Shown here in pieces: positions 1 to 7,042 of a DNA stretch of 11,455 nucleotides. This DNA is from Accumulibacter sp031732815. GTDB taxonomy: Bacteria; Pseudomonadota; Gammaproteobacteria; Burkholderiales; Rhodocyclaceae. Below the pieces are notes generated by a model. It did no database searches and was not told where the DNA came from. It worked only from the letters and a program-made list of their open reading frames with translations. The stretch spans positions 1 to 11,455 of the forward strand of contig NZ_JAVMKF010000317.1 of assembly GCF_031732815.1 (NCBI RefSeq). Direction: 5' to 3'. Numbering within the stretch: the first letter of the stretch is position 1; each line of letters begins with the position of its first letter. Position numbers and translations under genes: made by a program.

Positions 1-302
1 ACGCCCTGGTACGGGATCTGGTGGTGCTCGCACCATGCGGTGAGGTGGGCCATGAACCCGCCGTAGGCGTGGGCCGCATCGACCCCGGCGTGACGGCGTA
101 CCTCCTCGAAGTACACGGCGTCGATGCCGTCGCAGGACTGCTTGATCTCGGTGAGCCAGCGTTTGAATCGCAGGTAGCGCATGCCGCCACCCTCGAAGCG
201 TTGCGGCTTGAAGGATTCCGATCCGCTGGTCACTGCGCCATCGCGGTCGCGCAGCGCCCAACCAGCCTGAGTGCCGAGATCCAGTGCCAGGATCGAGGGC
301 AT
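1..302 (-). CDS. RuvC-like Holliday junction resolvase of phage type (3' part off the window)
   Basis: The visible 100 residues begin MPSILALDLGTQAGWAL, the first beta strand of the RNase H fold with its catalytic Asp (D8). A second acidic site, YFEEVRRH, follows at about residues 64-71 (E66/E67). This is the signature of phage and prophage RuvC-like resolvases, which cleave branched DNA late in recombination or before packaging. The family is usually around 160 aa, so roughly a third is missing beyond position 1. The ATG at 302 gives the canonical N terminus but has no clear Shine-Dalgarno site. The frame stays open upstream to an ATG at 620 that has GGAGG ahead of it and overlaps the primase-helicase stop, so a product about 106 residues longer is possible. 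Being last in the visible operon, it fits with the recombination genes upstream. The family call is confident; the true start is uncertain. Confidence 0.85.
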   Translation of the reverse strand, partial: MPSILALDLGTQAGWALRDRDGAVTSGSESFKPQRFEGGGMRYLRFKRWLTEIKQSCDGIDAVYFEEVRRHAGVDAAHAYGGFMAHLTAWCEHHQIPYQG

Positions 303-341
303 GGATGGCCGCCGATGATCTGATCCCGGGTGGCCGGCAAG

Positions 342-397
342 CCCCCTACGTAGAGTGGAGGGACCCTCTGGTCCCTCTCCTACGTAGTAGGAGGGGG
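342..397. repeat. Strong imperfect hairpin with two CTACGTAG boxes
   Basis: The core is a perfect 8-bp stem, GAGGGACC (358-365) with GGTCCCTC (370-377), around a CTCT loop. Outside it, CTACGTAG at 346-353 can pair with CTACGTAG at 380-387 after a small asymmetric bulge. C residues at 342-345 can pair with the G run at 393-397. It lies between the octamer array and the RuvC core. No U run follows on the minus strand, so it does not look like a terminator of the operon. A structured element for origin function or translation control is possible. Confidence 0.6.
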
Positions 398-452
398 AGT
401 TTTCGCCAACTGGAGAATGGGAGAAAGTCCAGCAACCACGCGGGTTTGCGCC

Positions 453-600
453 AGTTGGCAAGTTGGCATCGTTGCCAACTGCCAACTGCGGGTAATTTTC
501 CGCAATACCTTGATTTACCTGGACTTCCAGTTGGCAGGGGTTTGCCAACTGCGGGTAGTTGGCAAGGAAATGGGTGCAGTTGGCAACGGTGCTGCCAACT
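453..600. repeat. Array of AGTTGGCA / TGCCAACT octamers, possible iterons or origin
   Basis: Nine exact octamers occur in 148 bp. AGTTGGCA lies at 453-460, 461-468, 529-536, 557-564 and 578-585. The reverse complement TGCCAACT lies at 473-480, 480-487, 543-550 and 593-600. A 7-of-8 variant is at 404-411. Several form inverted pairs: 461-480 (spacer 4), 529-550 (spacer 6) and 578-600 (spacer 7). A longer 15-bp direct repeat, TGCCAACTGCGGGTA, is at 480-494 and 543-557. The array lies just downstream of a gene for a Toprim-helicase with a C-terminal DNA-binding-like region. In phage P4 such a protein (alpha) binds iterons at its origin, so an origin is the preferred reading. Operator sites or transcript hairpins are alternatives. 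Confidence 0.8.
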
Positions 601-616
601 GCCGATTGGGCAATAT

Positions 617-2806
617 TCATGAGGCCTCCGGGTCGTTCAGTTCGTCGTGGTAGACCCACACGTCGGGGTTCTCGACAGGCATCGAGGCGCCGGAATGCGG
701 GCACTTGTAGTGGGTGGGGAGCACCGTGTGCTCGCGCATCGGCAGCTCGCCGGTGGCCGTGTCGACATCGCCCGCTGGCATGCGCAGCACCATGCCTTCG
801 ACGCAGAGATAGCCGAACTTGGTGCGGCCGCTGGAGGGCAGACCGTAGTCAGCCGCGTTGCGGAAATACTTGATGTAGCCCTGCGTCGACAGCGCGGAGA
901 CGCGTTCGCGGATGGTTCGCTCGCCGCCCAGACCGGCCTTGCCCTCGAAGGACTCCGCGAACTGGTTGGCGGTGTAGCAGCGCCCGTTGCCGGCCTCCTC
1001 GAACAAGATCTGGAGGATCGCGTCGCGCTTGCGGCGGCGCTCGGCATCCAAGCGCTCGCCGTAGTCCTTCATCACCAGCCGCTCGTTGGCATCGACCTCG
1101 CGCCACTCGCCGTTGATCTTGTCGACATGCCGTTGCGGGATACCCGCGCCGTTGCGCAGCTCAAAGATCAGCTGGCGGGTCGTTCTGGTCTCGTCGGGCC
1201 TGAACAACAACATCCCGGTCGAGTAGTAGCCGCGCAGACTTCCCGCGCCGGCCAGTGCCTGGAACGGGTCCTCCTCGAACTGCTTCTTGCCGAGCTTCTT
1301 GGTGTGGTGGGCGAGGATGACGCCGGCGTCCGGATTCACTGCCTGGCGAATGCGCTCCACCCGCTGGGACAGGAAGAACAGCATGGCGCCGTTATCGTTC
1401 TCGCCTCCAGCGTCACCGCCGTCGAAGACGTTGCGGATCGGATCGATGGCGATGATGTCGGGAGGCTCGCCGCCGAAAGCCTGCGCGATCGCTGGGATCA
1501 CCTGCGCCAGTCCCGCGTCATCGAGCACCAGCCGCAACTGCGGTGTGGCGACGAAGTTGGCGCGGGCATCCAAAAGCCGGTGTGATGGCAGGCGCACATC
1601 CTTCACGCGCTCGCGCAGGTAGTGGTACTGGACCTCGGCCTGCAGGTAGAACACGCGCAGCGGACGGGGTGGCTGCATGCCGAGGAATACAGCGCCTGCA
1701 GCCATGTGCGCCAGCCAAGACAGCAGGAAGTCGCTCTTGCCGACTTTCGGTGCGCCACCGAACACCAACATGCCAGCCGGTGTCAGCACGCGCGGAGCGA
1801 TCAGATCGGGCGGCAGCGGCGAGTTGTCATCGAGCAGTTCGCCGAGCGTGAAGGTGGGCAGAGAGGGAGCCGCTGCCTTTACGATCCGTCGGTCACCCTG
1901 GGCGATGAATGCCGCGCAGTCGAAGCCCTCGTCGACAGCGTCTGCTGCATCCCACTTGGCCGGCTTGTCGGTCGGCGGCACCAAAATGGCCACGGATGCG
2001 CTGCCCGCCATCACGCAAGCGCGTGCTGCGCTCTCGGCGTAGTCCCAGCCGGGGGCATCCCGGTCCGGCCAGATGACCACGGATTTCCCGGCTAGTGGAC
2101 GCCAGTCGGTCTTGTCGACTGGTGCCTTGGCGCCGTTCATCGCCGTGGTGGCCGCAATGCCGCAAGCAACCAATGCAGCCGCACATTTCTCGCCTTCGAC
2201 CAGGACGACCTCTCGCGCTTTCGCGATGGCCGGTTGGTTGTAGAGCGGCCTGAGGTCGGGGGCGCGCCACATGCGGGCGCGGACATCCCAGGGGCGATAC
2301 TCTTTGCCTGTCGGCGGGTCATACCGGTAGACGCAGGCGATCAGCTCGCCATCGGGAGTCAGGTAATCCCATTTGCCGGTGTAGGCGCCGAGGTCGTCCA
2401 TCGGCACGCTGCGAACATCGCGGCGCATCGGCGTGATGCTCGGCGGAGCAAGGCCCAGCCACTGCCGGATCTCTCCAGCAACGCGTGGAAAGTCTTTACG
2501 TGCAGAACGGCCCTGCGAGCGCGCCCACAGATCGATGACATCGCCGCCCTCATCGGTGGAGAAGTCTTTCCACAGGCCGCGCCGTGGTCCGTCCAACTCA
2601 ACCACCAGACTCTTGCCCAGGTTGCCATCGACATCACCGACGTAGAACTTGCCACCCCGGATGCGCCCCTGCGGAAAAAGGTACTGGAGAACAGCCTCGA
2701 GTCGATCCAGCAAGCCAGCGCGCAAGGCATCGGTGTCAGAGGTCAGTTCGTCGCGCTGCTCGGGCGCGTCATTGAAGTCGAGCCAGATGATGTTGTCGGC
2801 CATCAT
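617..2806 (-). CDS. Toprim / RecA-like helicase fusion protein (phage primase-helicase)
   Basis: The product is 729 aa. Residues 40-120 resemble the N-terminal part of primases (KDFSTDEGGDVIDLWARSQG) but have no zinc-binding cysteines. A Toprim-like domain follows, with VLVEGEKCAAAL (201-212) and VIWPDRDAPGWDYAESAA (244-261) carrying the acidic metal ligands. A RecA/RepA-type ATPase comes next, with Walker A GGAPKVGKS (350-358), Walker B IIAIDPI (451-457, D455) and LAHHTKK (498-504). The last 130 residues look like a winged-helix region. It probably unwinds, and may prime, element DNA. ATG 2806 is chosen because GGAG lies 6 nt upstream and it overlaps the nuclease stop as ATGA; the next ATG (2803) is equally readable. 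The octamer array begins 17 bp past its stop. Primase activity is unproven given the missing zinc ligands. Confidence 0.85.
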   Translation of the reverse strand: MMADNIIWLDFNDAPEQRDELTSDTDALRAGLLDRLEAVLQYLFPQGRIRGGKFYVGDVDGNLGKSLVVELDGPRRGLWKDFSTDEGGDVIDLWARSQGRSARKDFPRVAGEIRQWLGLAPPSITPMRRDVRSVPMDDLGAYTGKWDYLTPDGELIACVYRYDPPTGKEYRPWDVRARMWRAPDLRPLYNQPAIAKAREVVLVEGEKCAAALVACGIAATTAMNGAKAPVDKTDWRPLAGKSVVIWPDRDAPGWDYAESAARACVMAGSASVAILVPPTDKPAKWDAADAVDEGFDCAAFIAQGDRRIVKAAAPSLPTFTLGELLDDNSPLPPDLIAPRVLTPAGMLVFGGAPKVGKSDFLLSWLAHMAAGAVFLGMQPPRPLRVFYLQAEVQYHYLRERVKDVRLPSHRLLDARANFVATPQLRLVLDDAGLAQVIPAIAQAFGGEPPDIIAIDPIRNVFDGGDAGGENDNGAMLFFLSQRVERIRQAVNPDAGVILAHHTKKLGKKQFEEDPFQALAGAGSLRGYYSTGMLLFRPDETRTTRQLIFELRNGAGIPQRHVDKINGEWREVDANERLVMKDYGERLDAERRRKRDAILQILFEEAGNGRCYTANQFAESFEGKAGLGGERTIRERVSALSTQGYIKYFRNAADYGLPSSGRTKFGYLCVEGMVLRMPAGDVDTATGELPMREHTVLPTHYKCPHSGASMPVENPDVWVYHDELNDPEAS

Positions 2807-2967
2807 GTCGAACTCCAACAGCGGTCCTGCCAGGGGCAGAACTTGCACTCGACATGCGTNNNNNNNNNNNNNNNNNNNNNNNNNNNNNNNNNNNNNNNNN
2901 NNNNNNNNNNNNNNNNNNNNNNNNNNNNNNNNNNNNNNNNNNNNNNNNNNNNNNNNNNNTCCAGCAT
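2803..2967 (-). CDS. Cas4/RecB-like PD-(D/E)XK nuclease, nearly all lost in an assembly gap
   Basis: Only both ends survive around the N run. The start is an ATG at 2967 (MLD or MLE), sharing one base with the preceding stop as TGATG. The end, 2859-2803, reads THVECKFCPWQDRCWSST followed by TGA, which overlaps the next start as ATGA. The tail C-X2-C-X5-C matches the C-terminal iron-sulphur cysteines of Cas4-like and AddB-like PD-(D/E)XK nucleases. Such exonucleases commonly sit beside phage ssDNA-binding and annealing genes and resect DNA ends. The catalytic core would lie inside the gap, whose true length is unknown and should be several hundred bases, more than the 100 N shown. The two ends are assumed to belong to one gene. 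Confidence 0.55.
   Translation of the reverse strand: MLXXXXXXXXXXXXXXXXXXXXXXXXXXXXXXXXXXTHVECKFCPWQDRCWSST
2860..2959. other. Assembly gap (100 N) of unknown true length
   Basis: The 100 unknown bases are flanked by unrelated sequences, unlike the other two gaps. A nuclease gene begins on one side and ends on the other, so real DNA is missing. Reading frames drawn through it are not meaningful. Confidence 0.95.
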
Positions 2968-3389
2968 CAGAACGGCACTCCCGTCGAAGCGGACTTGCCT
3001 TGGCGGGCGAGTCGTTCCTCAAGAAAAGCGCGGTCCTTCTCCGCCATCCGCTCGTGCTCGACGAGCATGTGTTCCTGGTAGGCGGTCACCACCACGTCGA
3101 TCAGCATCAGCACTTCGTCTTTGCTGTAGTCCGCCAGCGGGCGCTGCATGCCGATGGCGCCGACATACTCTCCAAGTGGCGCCAGGCAGGACGCCATGGC
3201 GGCGAGCTCCATATCACTGGGATCGATCATGTGACCTCCCGTCTTTTCCATGAGCCGTGAAAACGCGTTCTGGCAGCGCATGGAGCAGAACACCCAGCGA
3301 TTCGAGTAACGGCGTGGGTCGCTGCGCGGCAGGCGTGGATTGAAATAGCCGAATCCCTTGGCCTTTCGGGAGCAGACTGCACATTTCAC
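2967..3389 (-). CDS. Small zinc-finger phage protein, DUF6511-like
   Basis: The product is 140 aa. Paired cysteines CAVC (3-6) and CSMRC (35-39) form a likely zinc site, followed by the stretch TGGHMIDPSDMELAAMASC (50-68). The C-terminal third is a charged helix rich in Glu and Arg, and the protein ends in GVPF. The overall look matches what I recall of DUF6511 proteins from proteobacterial prophages, whose function is unknown. The start is GTG 3389, which overlaps the helicase stop as GTGA and has GGGAGG about 5 nt upstream; longer readings would run into the helicase gene. Its stop shares a base with the nuclease start. The context suggests an accessory role in replication or recombination. 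Confidence 0.8.
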   Translation of the reverse strand: MKCAVCSRKAKGFGYFNPRLPRSDPRRYSNRWVFCSMRCQNAFSRLMEKTGGHMIDPSDMELAAMASCLAPLGEYVGAIGMQRPLADYSKDEVLMLIDVVVTAYQEHMLVEHERMAEKDRAFLEERLARQGKSASTGVPF

Positions 3390-5062
3390 GCAGCCTCCCG
3401 GTGGGCATCGTTGGCAGCCACCACGAGGCGCTGAATCGACGACTTGTTGAACTGGAAGGACAGCAGCGCCGAGGCCTGATAGCGCGTCATGCCAAAGTCG
3501 GCGCGCAGCGCCTGCGGCAGATACTGGAGTTGCTTCGCAGTCGGCGGCTCGTTCAGCCAACGACGGGTCTTGTGCGCGGAGTCAGCCGACTCGCGGTCGT
3601 TCAGCCAGTCATCGGCTTTGGCCATGCAAACCGTGCGGTCGCCGACTGCCAACAAGCGCGGCTGCAGATCCTTACCTCCGCCCACGGCGTGCCAGCGGCC
3701 GTTTAGGAAGAAGACGCCACCCCAGGCGTTGAAGCCAGTCGCCATAAGTGCGTCGTCGCAGCCGAACAGGTCGCACCAGCGGAAGTTGGAGCGCTTGAGC
3801 AGGTCGATCTCGGTCATCACGAAATCGGCCAGCGCATCTCCTTCTTCGGTGTTCTCGTTCTCCCAGACGAAGCCGCACAGCGGGCATTCGCGGCAGCCGA
3901 GCGGGACGGTGGCTTCACAGGACGGGCAGTCCTTGGTGGGCGCTTCGCCGTGATGCTGGTGTCCGTCGAGATTGACGTCCTGTTCCAGAGATCCGTGCAT
4001 CAAGGTCGCGGTGCCGAAGTCCAGGACCACGCAATCGGTCTTGATGTCGCCCGGATGCTCCGATGGGTCGATGGTGCGCAGGCCACGCCCGATCATCTGG
4101 GTCAGAGTTGACTTGTGCGAGCTGGGTCGCAGCAGAACCACGCAGGAGGTAGGCGTGAAGTCGTAGCCCTCCGTGAGCACAGCCACATTGACCACGACCT
4201 GCGCGGTACCGGATTCGTACTCGGCCAGGCGTGTCTTTCGCTCAGATTCTGAGAGCTCTCCGTGCACGATCACGGCGGATACACCGGCATCCTGAAAGGC
4301 CCAGCGCACACATTCGGCATGGGCGACGGTCGAGCAGAACACGATCGTCTTGCGGTCGCCGGCCTTCTCACGCCAATGACGGATCACGGCATCGGTGATG
4401 GGAGTCTTGTTGAGAATCGCCTCGACTTCCGTCATGTCGAAGTCAGTGGCCGTGCGCCGGACCCGCGTCAACTGCTCCTGGGCGCCGACATCGATGACAA
4501 AGGTGCGTGGCGGCACGAGGTGGCCGGAGGCGATCAGCTCGCCGAGGGTGATTTGATCCGCGACGTTGCTGAAGACCTCCCGCAGTCCCTTGCCGTCACT
4601 GCGGGCAGGCGTCGCCGTCACCCCGAAGATCTGGGCGCGCGAGTTCTTGTCCAGCACCCGGTCGATTACGCGGCGGTACGAGGCCGAGGCTGCGTGATGC
4701 GCTTCATCGATCACCAGCAGATCGAGGATCGGGATGGCAGCGAGATGGTTGTCGCGCGACAGCGTTTGCACCATCGCGAACGTGGCGCGCCCGGACCAGG
4801 ATTTGTCCTTGGCATCGAACACGGAGGTGCTGACGCCCGGATTCACCCGTGCAAACTTGGATAGATTCTGGCCGGTCAGTTCATCGCGATGAGCAAGGAT
4901 GCAGGCCTTGGCATCTGGCTCGGCCAACAAGCTGCCGGCCACCGCCGACAGCATGATGGTCTTGCCCGACCCGGTGGGGCCAACAGATAGGGTGTTGCCG
5001 TGTTGGGCTAGCGCCGCCAAAGAGCGCTCGACCAGCAGGGCTTGGCGGGGGCGGAGCATCAT
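3386..5062 (-). CDS. DEAD/DEAH-box SF2 helicase with C-terminal zinc ribbon
   Basis: The product is 558 aa. Motif I is GPTGSGKT (28-35), motif II LLVIDEAHHA (115-124, DEAH at 119-122), a TATPAR segment is at 149-154, and motif VI is QMIGRGLR (322-329). Between the RecA-like lobes and the C terminus lies a four-cysteine zinc ribbon, C379-x2-C382 and C393-x2-C396, with another Cys at 390. This layout fits phage and RecQ/UvsW-like ATP-dependent DNA unwinding proteins. The C-terminal 150 residues are not assigned. The start is ATG 5062 (MMLRPRQ), 13 nt after the SSB-like stop, with a G-rich site (AAGGGGG) upstream. The frame is open farther upstream but overlaps that gene. The stop overlaps the next gene as GTGA. 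Confidence 0.9.
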   Translation of the reverse strand: MMLRPRQALLVERSLAALAQHGNTLSVGPTGSGKTIMLSAVAGSLLAEPDAKACILAHRDELTGQNLSKFARVNPGVSTSVFDAKDKSWSGRATFAMVQTLSRDNHLAAIPILDLLVIDEAHHAASASYRRVIDRVLDKNSRAQIFGVTATPARSDGKGLREVFSNVADQITLGELIASGHLVPPRTFVIDVGAQEQLTRVRRTATDFDMTEVEAILNKTPITDAVIRHWREKAGDRKTIVFCSTVAHAECVRWAFQDAGVSAVIVHGELSESERKTRLAEYESGTAQVVVNVAVLTEGYDFTPTSCVVLLRPSSHKSTLTQMIGRGLRTIDPSEHPGDIKTDCVVLDFGTATLMHGSLEQDVNLDGHQHHGEAPTKDCPSCEATVPLGCRECPLCGFVWENENTEEGDALADFVMTEIDLLKRSNFRWCDLFGCDDALMATGFNAWGGVFFLNGRWHAVGGGKDLQPRLLAVGDRTVCMAKADDWLNDRESADSAHKTRRWLNEPPTAKQLQYLPQALRADFGMTRYQASALLSFQFNKSSIQRLVVAANDAHREAA

Positions 5063-5075
5063 GGCGGCGTCCCCC

Positions 5076-5681
5076 TTACTGTGCCCAGCTCGGGCGACCC
5101 GGCACGGAGGCACGGCCCGTGGCCTGGGCATACGCGTTCGACCCGTTTGCCGGTGCTGGCGCTTTCGCCGCTCCCTGCGCGCCACCCATGAGGGCGGCGT
5201 AGTCCTTGTGGTCTGGCGTGATCGCAGCCTTGATCACGCTCTTGTCTTGGCCGTTCTGGTCTTTGTCCCAGTCGACCTTGCCGAGAAACTCGATGCCATC
5301 GAGATCGGCAAACCCGCTGATGCGGCGCGCGTTCTGCGCGGCAGGACTGTTGTCGCCAGGATGAACGCCGCGCGCTGAGTTGAGGATCGCCTTGACGAAG
5401 GTGCGGCCCATGTTGGCCCACTCAGGGCCTTTCGGGCTGTGCAGGCCGATCAGCGACCACATCTTGCGACGGGCGAATTCACCCTCCATCACGACGAACT
5501 CGCAGTTCAGGTACACCGAGCCGGTGTTGTCGTTGCGGGTGGCGTAGCCGCCCGTCCATCCCTGCGACGGATCATCGAAGCCACCCGGCTTGATGGTCAT
5601 GCGGACACGCACCAGCGCGCCTTTGGGGATCAGGTCGAAAGAGGTCTGTTCGGAAGCGGAATTGAAATCGAAGTAGGTCAT
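5076..5681 (-). CDS. SSB-like phage protein (DUF669-type)
   Basis: The product is 201 aa and opens MTYFDFNSASEQTSFDLIPK. A beta-rich body with LVRVRMTIKPGG and VYLNCEFVVMEGEFARRK motifs is followed by WSLIGLHSPKGPEW. The tail from about 165 is rich in Ala, Pro and Gly and ends PSWAQ, without the acidic tip of cellular SSB. Small proteins of this shape next to a Sak4-like ATPase are usually annotated DUF669 or phage ssDNA-binding. It would coat ssDNA and load the annealing protein; this role is inferred from context and fold impression. After removal of the false gap it starts 2 nt after the ATPase stop, with AGGAG 8 nt ahead of the ATG. No recognisable catalytic motif is seen. Confidence 0.65.
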   Translation of the reverse strand: MTYFDFNSASEQTSFDLIPKGALVRVRMTIKPGGFDDPSQGWTGGYATRNDNTGSVYLNCEFVVMEGEFARRKMWSLIGLHSPKGPEWANMGRTFVKAILNSARGVHPGDNSPAAQNARRISGFADLDGIEFLGKVDWDKDQNGQDKSVIKAAITPDHKDYAALMGGAQGAAKAPAPANGSNAYAQATGRASVPGRPSWAQ

Positions 5682-5853
5682 GATCAGGACTCCTGAGTNN
5701 NNNNNNNNNNNNNNNNNNNNNNNNNNNNNNNNNNNNNNNNNNNNNNNNNNNNNNNNNNNNNNNNNNNNNNNNNNNNNNNNNNNNNNNNNNNNNNNNNNGT
5801 CTGTTCGGAAGCGGAATTGAAATCGAAGTAGGTCATGATCAGGACTCCTGAGT
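5644..5853. other. False scaffold gap with 55-bp duplicated flanks
   Basis: Bases 5644-5698 and 5799-5853 are identical over exactly 55 nt on each side of 100 N (5699-5798). This is the footprint of two contigs sharing a k-mer overlap that were joined without merging. The true sequence is probably continuous once one copy and the N run are removed (155 nt). The SSB-like start then follows the ATPase stop by 2 nt. Confidence 0.9.
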
Positions 5854-6726
5854 GGAAGTGGATTCGGTGTTAGGGACAGGCGCGGCAGCGGGTGCAGGCC
5901 GCGCGAAATCGAGCCGCTCGGTAGCGGGCCTGGCAGGGCCGGCGATCTTTTCCATCAGGCGGCCGAGATGCGGTTCTTCGATCGGATCGAGCCGCCCGGA
6001 GCGGTCCTTGGCGGGGTAACCCCATGCGTTCAGCGTGTGGCAGACGAATGCGCGGTAGCTGGCGCCGTCATCGGCCTTCAGTTCGGCCAGGGTGACGACC
6101 TCGTCGACGATGCCTGGCAGTTCCAGGCCCGTTTTGGAGCCGTCGATCTGTAGCGAGAACACGCGTCGATTGAAATCGTCCAGCCGCTCATCGAGGATGC
6201 CGACGAACCAGACGTTCTTGCCGCGCGTGTGCTGCAGGTGGGTCAGCCAGCCAATCATTTCCTGGCCCATCAACCCGTATGCACCCCGGCTGTCGGGTTT
6301 GCCGGTCTTCTCGGAGTAGGCCTGGGGTTGGCCTTTGCACCATTGCAGGCACAGGCGTCCGGCCACGGTGATGGAGTCGACGAACACGGTGTCGTACTTG
6401 TTCAGCACGGCCGGATCGCCGAAGCGCGCGCACACGGCATCGAAGTGGGCTTGGCTGAACGGCTGGTCGTCGCGCAGCGCCGGATTCGGCCCGCCGATGT
6501 ACACCGCGAAGTCACGACACTCCTGCCAGGTGCGCGGACGGATCGTGTCGCCCGCCCAGCCCTCGACAGCCAGATCTCCAGCTTCAAGGTCGAAGAACAG
6601 CGTGGCCGTGGGTTTCAGCGTCCAGAGCTGTGACGTCTTGCCGATGCCGCTCTTGCCGACGAGCACGCCTTTCACGCCACGGCGCTCGGCCAGGCGCTGG
6701 TCTGCAGTAATGATGGGGAGGCTCAT
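5839..6726 (-). CDS. RecA-like ATPase, AAA_24 / Sak4-like recombination protein
   Basis: The product is 295 aa. Walker A is GKSGIGKTS (24-32) and Walker B is YDTVFVDSIT (111-120). Strands and helices typical of the compact RecA core lie between, such as TLFFDLEAGDLAVEGW. The last 30 residues are a Pro/Ala-rich tail ending STSTQES. The AAA_24 family includes the Sak4 group of phage single-strand annealing proteins, which work with a phage SSB, and an SSB-like gene is next in this operon. It likely promotes annealing or strand exchange of element DNA; this is inference from fold and context. The start ATG 6726 overlaps the preceding stop as ATGA and has GAGGAGG 7 nt upstream. The stop at 5839 lies in the duplicated segment, but the frame is unaffected. 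Confidence 0.8.
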   Translation of the reverse strand: MSLPIITADQRLAERRGVKGVLVGKSGIGKTSQLWTLKPTATLFFDLEAGDLAVEGWAGDTIRPRTWQECRDFAVYIGGPNPALRDDQPFSQAHFDAVCARFGDPAVLNKYDTVFVDSITVAGRLCLQWCKGQPQAYSEKTGKPDSRGAYGLMGQEMIGWLTHLQHTRGKNVWFVGILDERLDDFNRRVFSLQIDGSKTGLELPGIVDEVVTLAELKADDGASYRAFVCHTLNAWGYPAKDRSGRLDPIEEPHLGRLMEKIAGPARPATERLDFARPAPAAAPVPNTESTSTQES

Positions 6727-7037
6727 TTGCCGGCCTCCTCGGTGCTGATGTTGGCGAACGCGTCAGCGACGGTGGTCACGCCGAGTGCGCCGCGCTTGCG
6801 GGCCATTTCGTACAGGTCGCGCAGACCGCCCAGACGGCGATGGATCAGACGGGACTCCGACTCCATGCCCTGGATCGCGAATGCCAGGTCATCGATGGTG
6901 GCGTCTTCGAGGCGACGCACGACTTCGTCGGGGCGATTGCCGTCCAGTGCCGGGATGCGGATGTTGTCCGGCAGATCTCGGAGATACATTTCCGGCTGCT
7001 TGCGCAGCAGTTCGAGCAGCGTAGGTTTGGTTTTCAT
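6723..7037 (-). CDS. Small hypothetical phage protein (104 aa)
   Basis: The protein begins MKTKPTLLELLRKQPEMYLR and looks largely helical. It has a basic middle (IHRRLGGLRDLYEMARKRGA) and ends ANISTEEAGK. No catalytic motif, signal peptide or membrane segment is visible, and I do not recognise the family. ATG 7037 is chosen over an open extension upstream because AGGAG lies about 9 nt ahead and it falls 5 nt after the previous stop. The stop overlaps the ATPase start as ATGA, so the two are translationally coupled. A regulatory or accessory role with the ATPase is possible but unproven. Confidence 0.75.
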   Translation of the reverse strand: MKTKPTLLELLRKQPEMYLRDLPDNIRIPALDGNRPDEVVRRLEDATIDDLAFAIQGMESESRLIHRRLGGLRDLYEMARKRGALGVTTVADAFANISTEEAGK

Positions 7038-7042
7038 GGCGA

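Larger units (their letters stand above)
303..620 (-). other. Open frame in phase with the RuvC-like gene; possible 106-residue extension
   Basis: The frame from ATG 620 to the RuvC start at 302 has no stop over 106 codons. The ATG overlaps the primase-helicase stop as ATGA, and GGAGG lies 4 nt upstream, which matches the coupled style of this operon. The predicted peptide is low in complexity and reads NYPQLA twice, 21 codons apart, because it is built from the DNA repeats. The octamer repeats are read in several phases and both orientations, which argues for selection on DNA more than on protein. The opposite strand is also open here, so openness is weak evidence. It may be a real N-terminal extension, a leader peptide, or non-coding. 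Confidence 0.35.

Noticed and set aside
453..600. CRISPR array
   Set aside because: Units are 8 bp in both orientations with irregular short spacing and no spacers or cas genes.
647..1585. 312-aa open frame on the plus strand
   Set aside because: It lies wholly antisense to the primase-helicase gene, has no recognisable motif, and reflects third-position GC bias of the real gene.
2807..3022. Extension of the primase-helicase frame through the N run
   Set aside because: The frame passes through unknown bases, and a good start with Shine-Dalgarno and ATGA overlap exists at 2806.
2234..3253. 339-aa plus-strand frame spanning the first gap
   Set aside because: It is antisense to three genes, runs through N bases, and has no family features.
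3390..3560. Upstream extension of the DUF6511-like gene
   Set aside because: It overlaps the helicase coding sequence; the GTG at 3389 has a better Shine-Dalgarno site and a GTGA overlap.
5063..5185. 41-residue N-terminal extension of the helicase
   Set aside because: It is Arg/Pro-rich, overlaps the SSB-like gene, and the helicase fold starts normally from ATG 5062.
5644..5853. 55-bp direct repeats as recombination or att sites (also 8323-8532)
   Set aside because: Both pairs are exactly 55 nt and abut 100 N, which is an assembly footprint and not a biological repeat.
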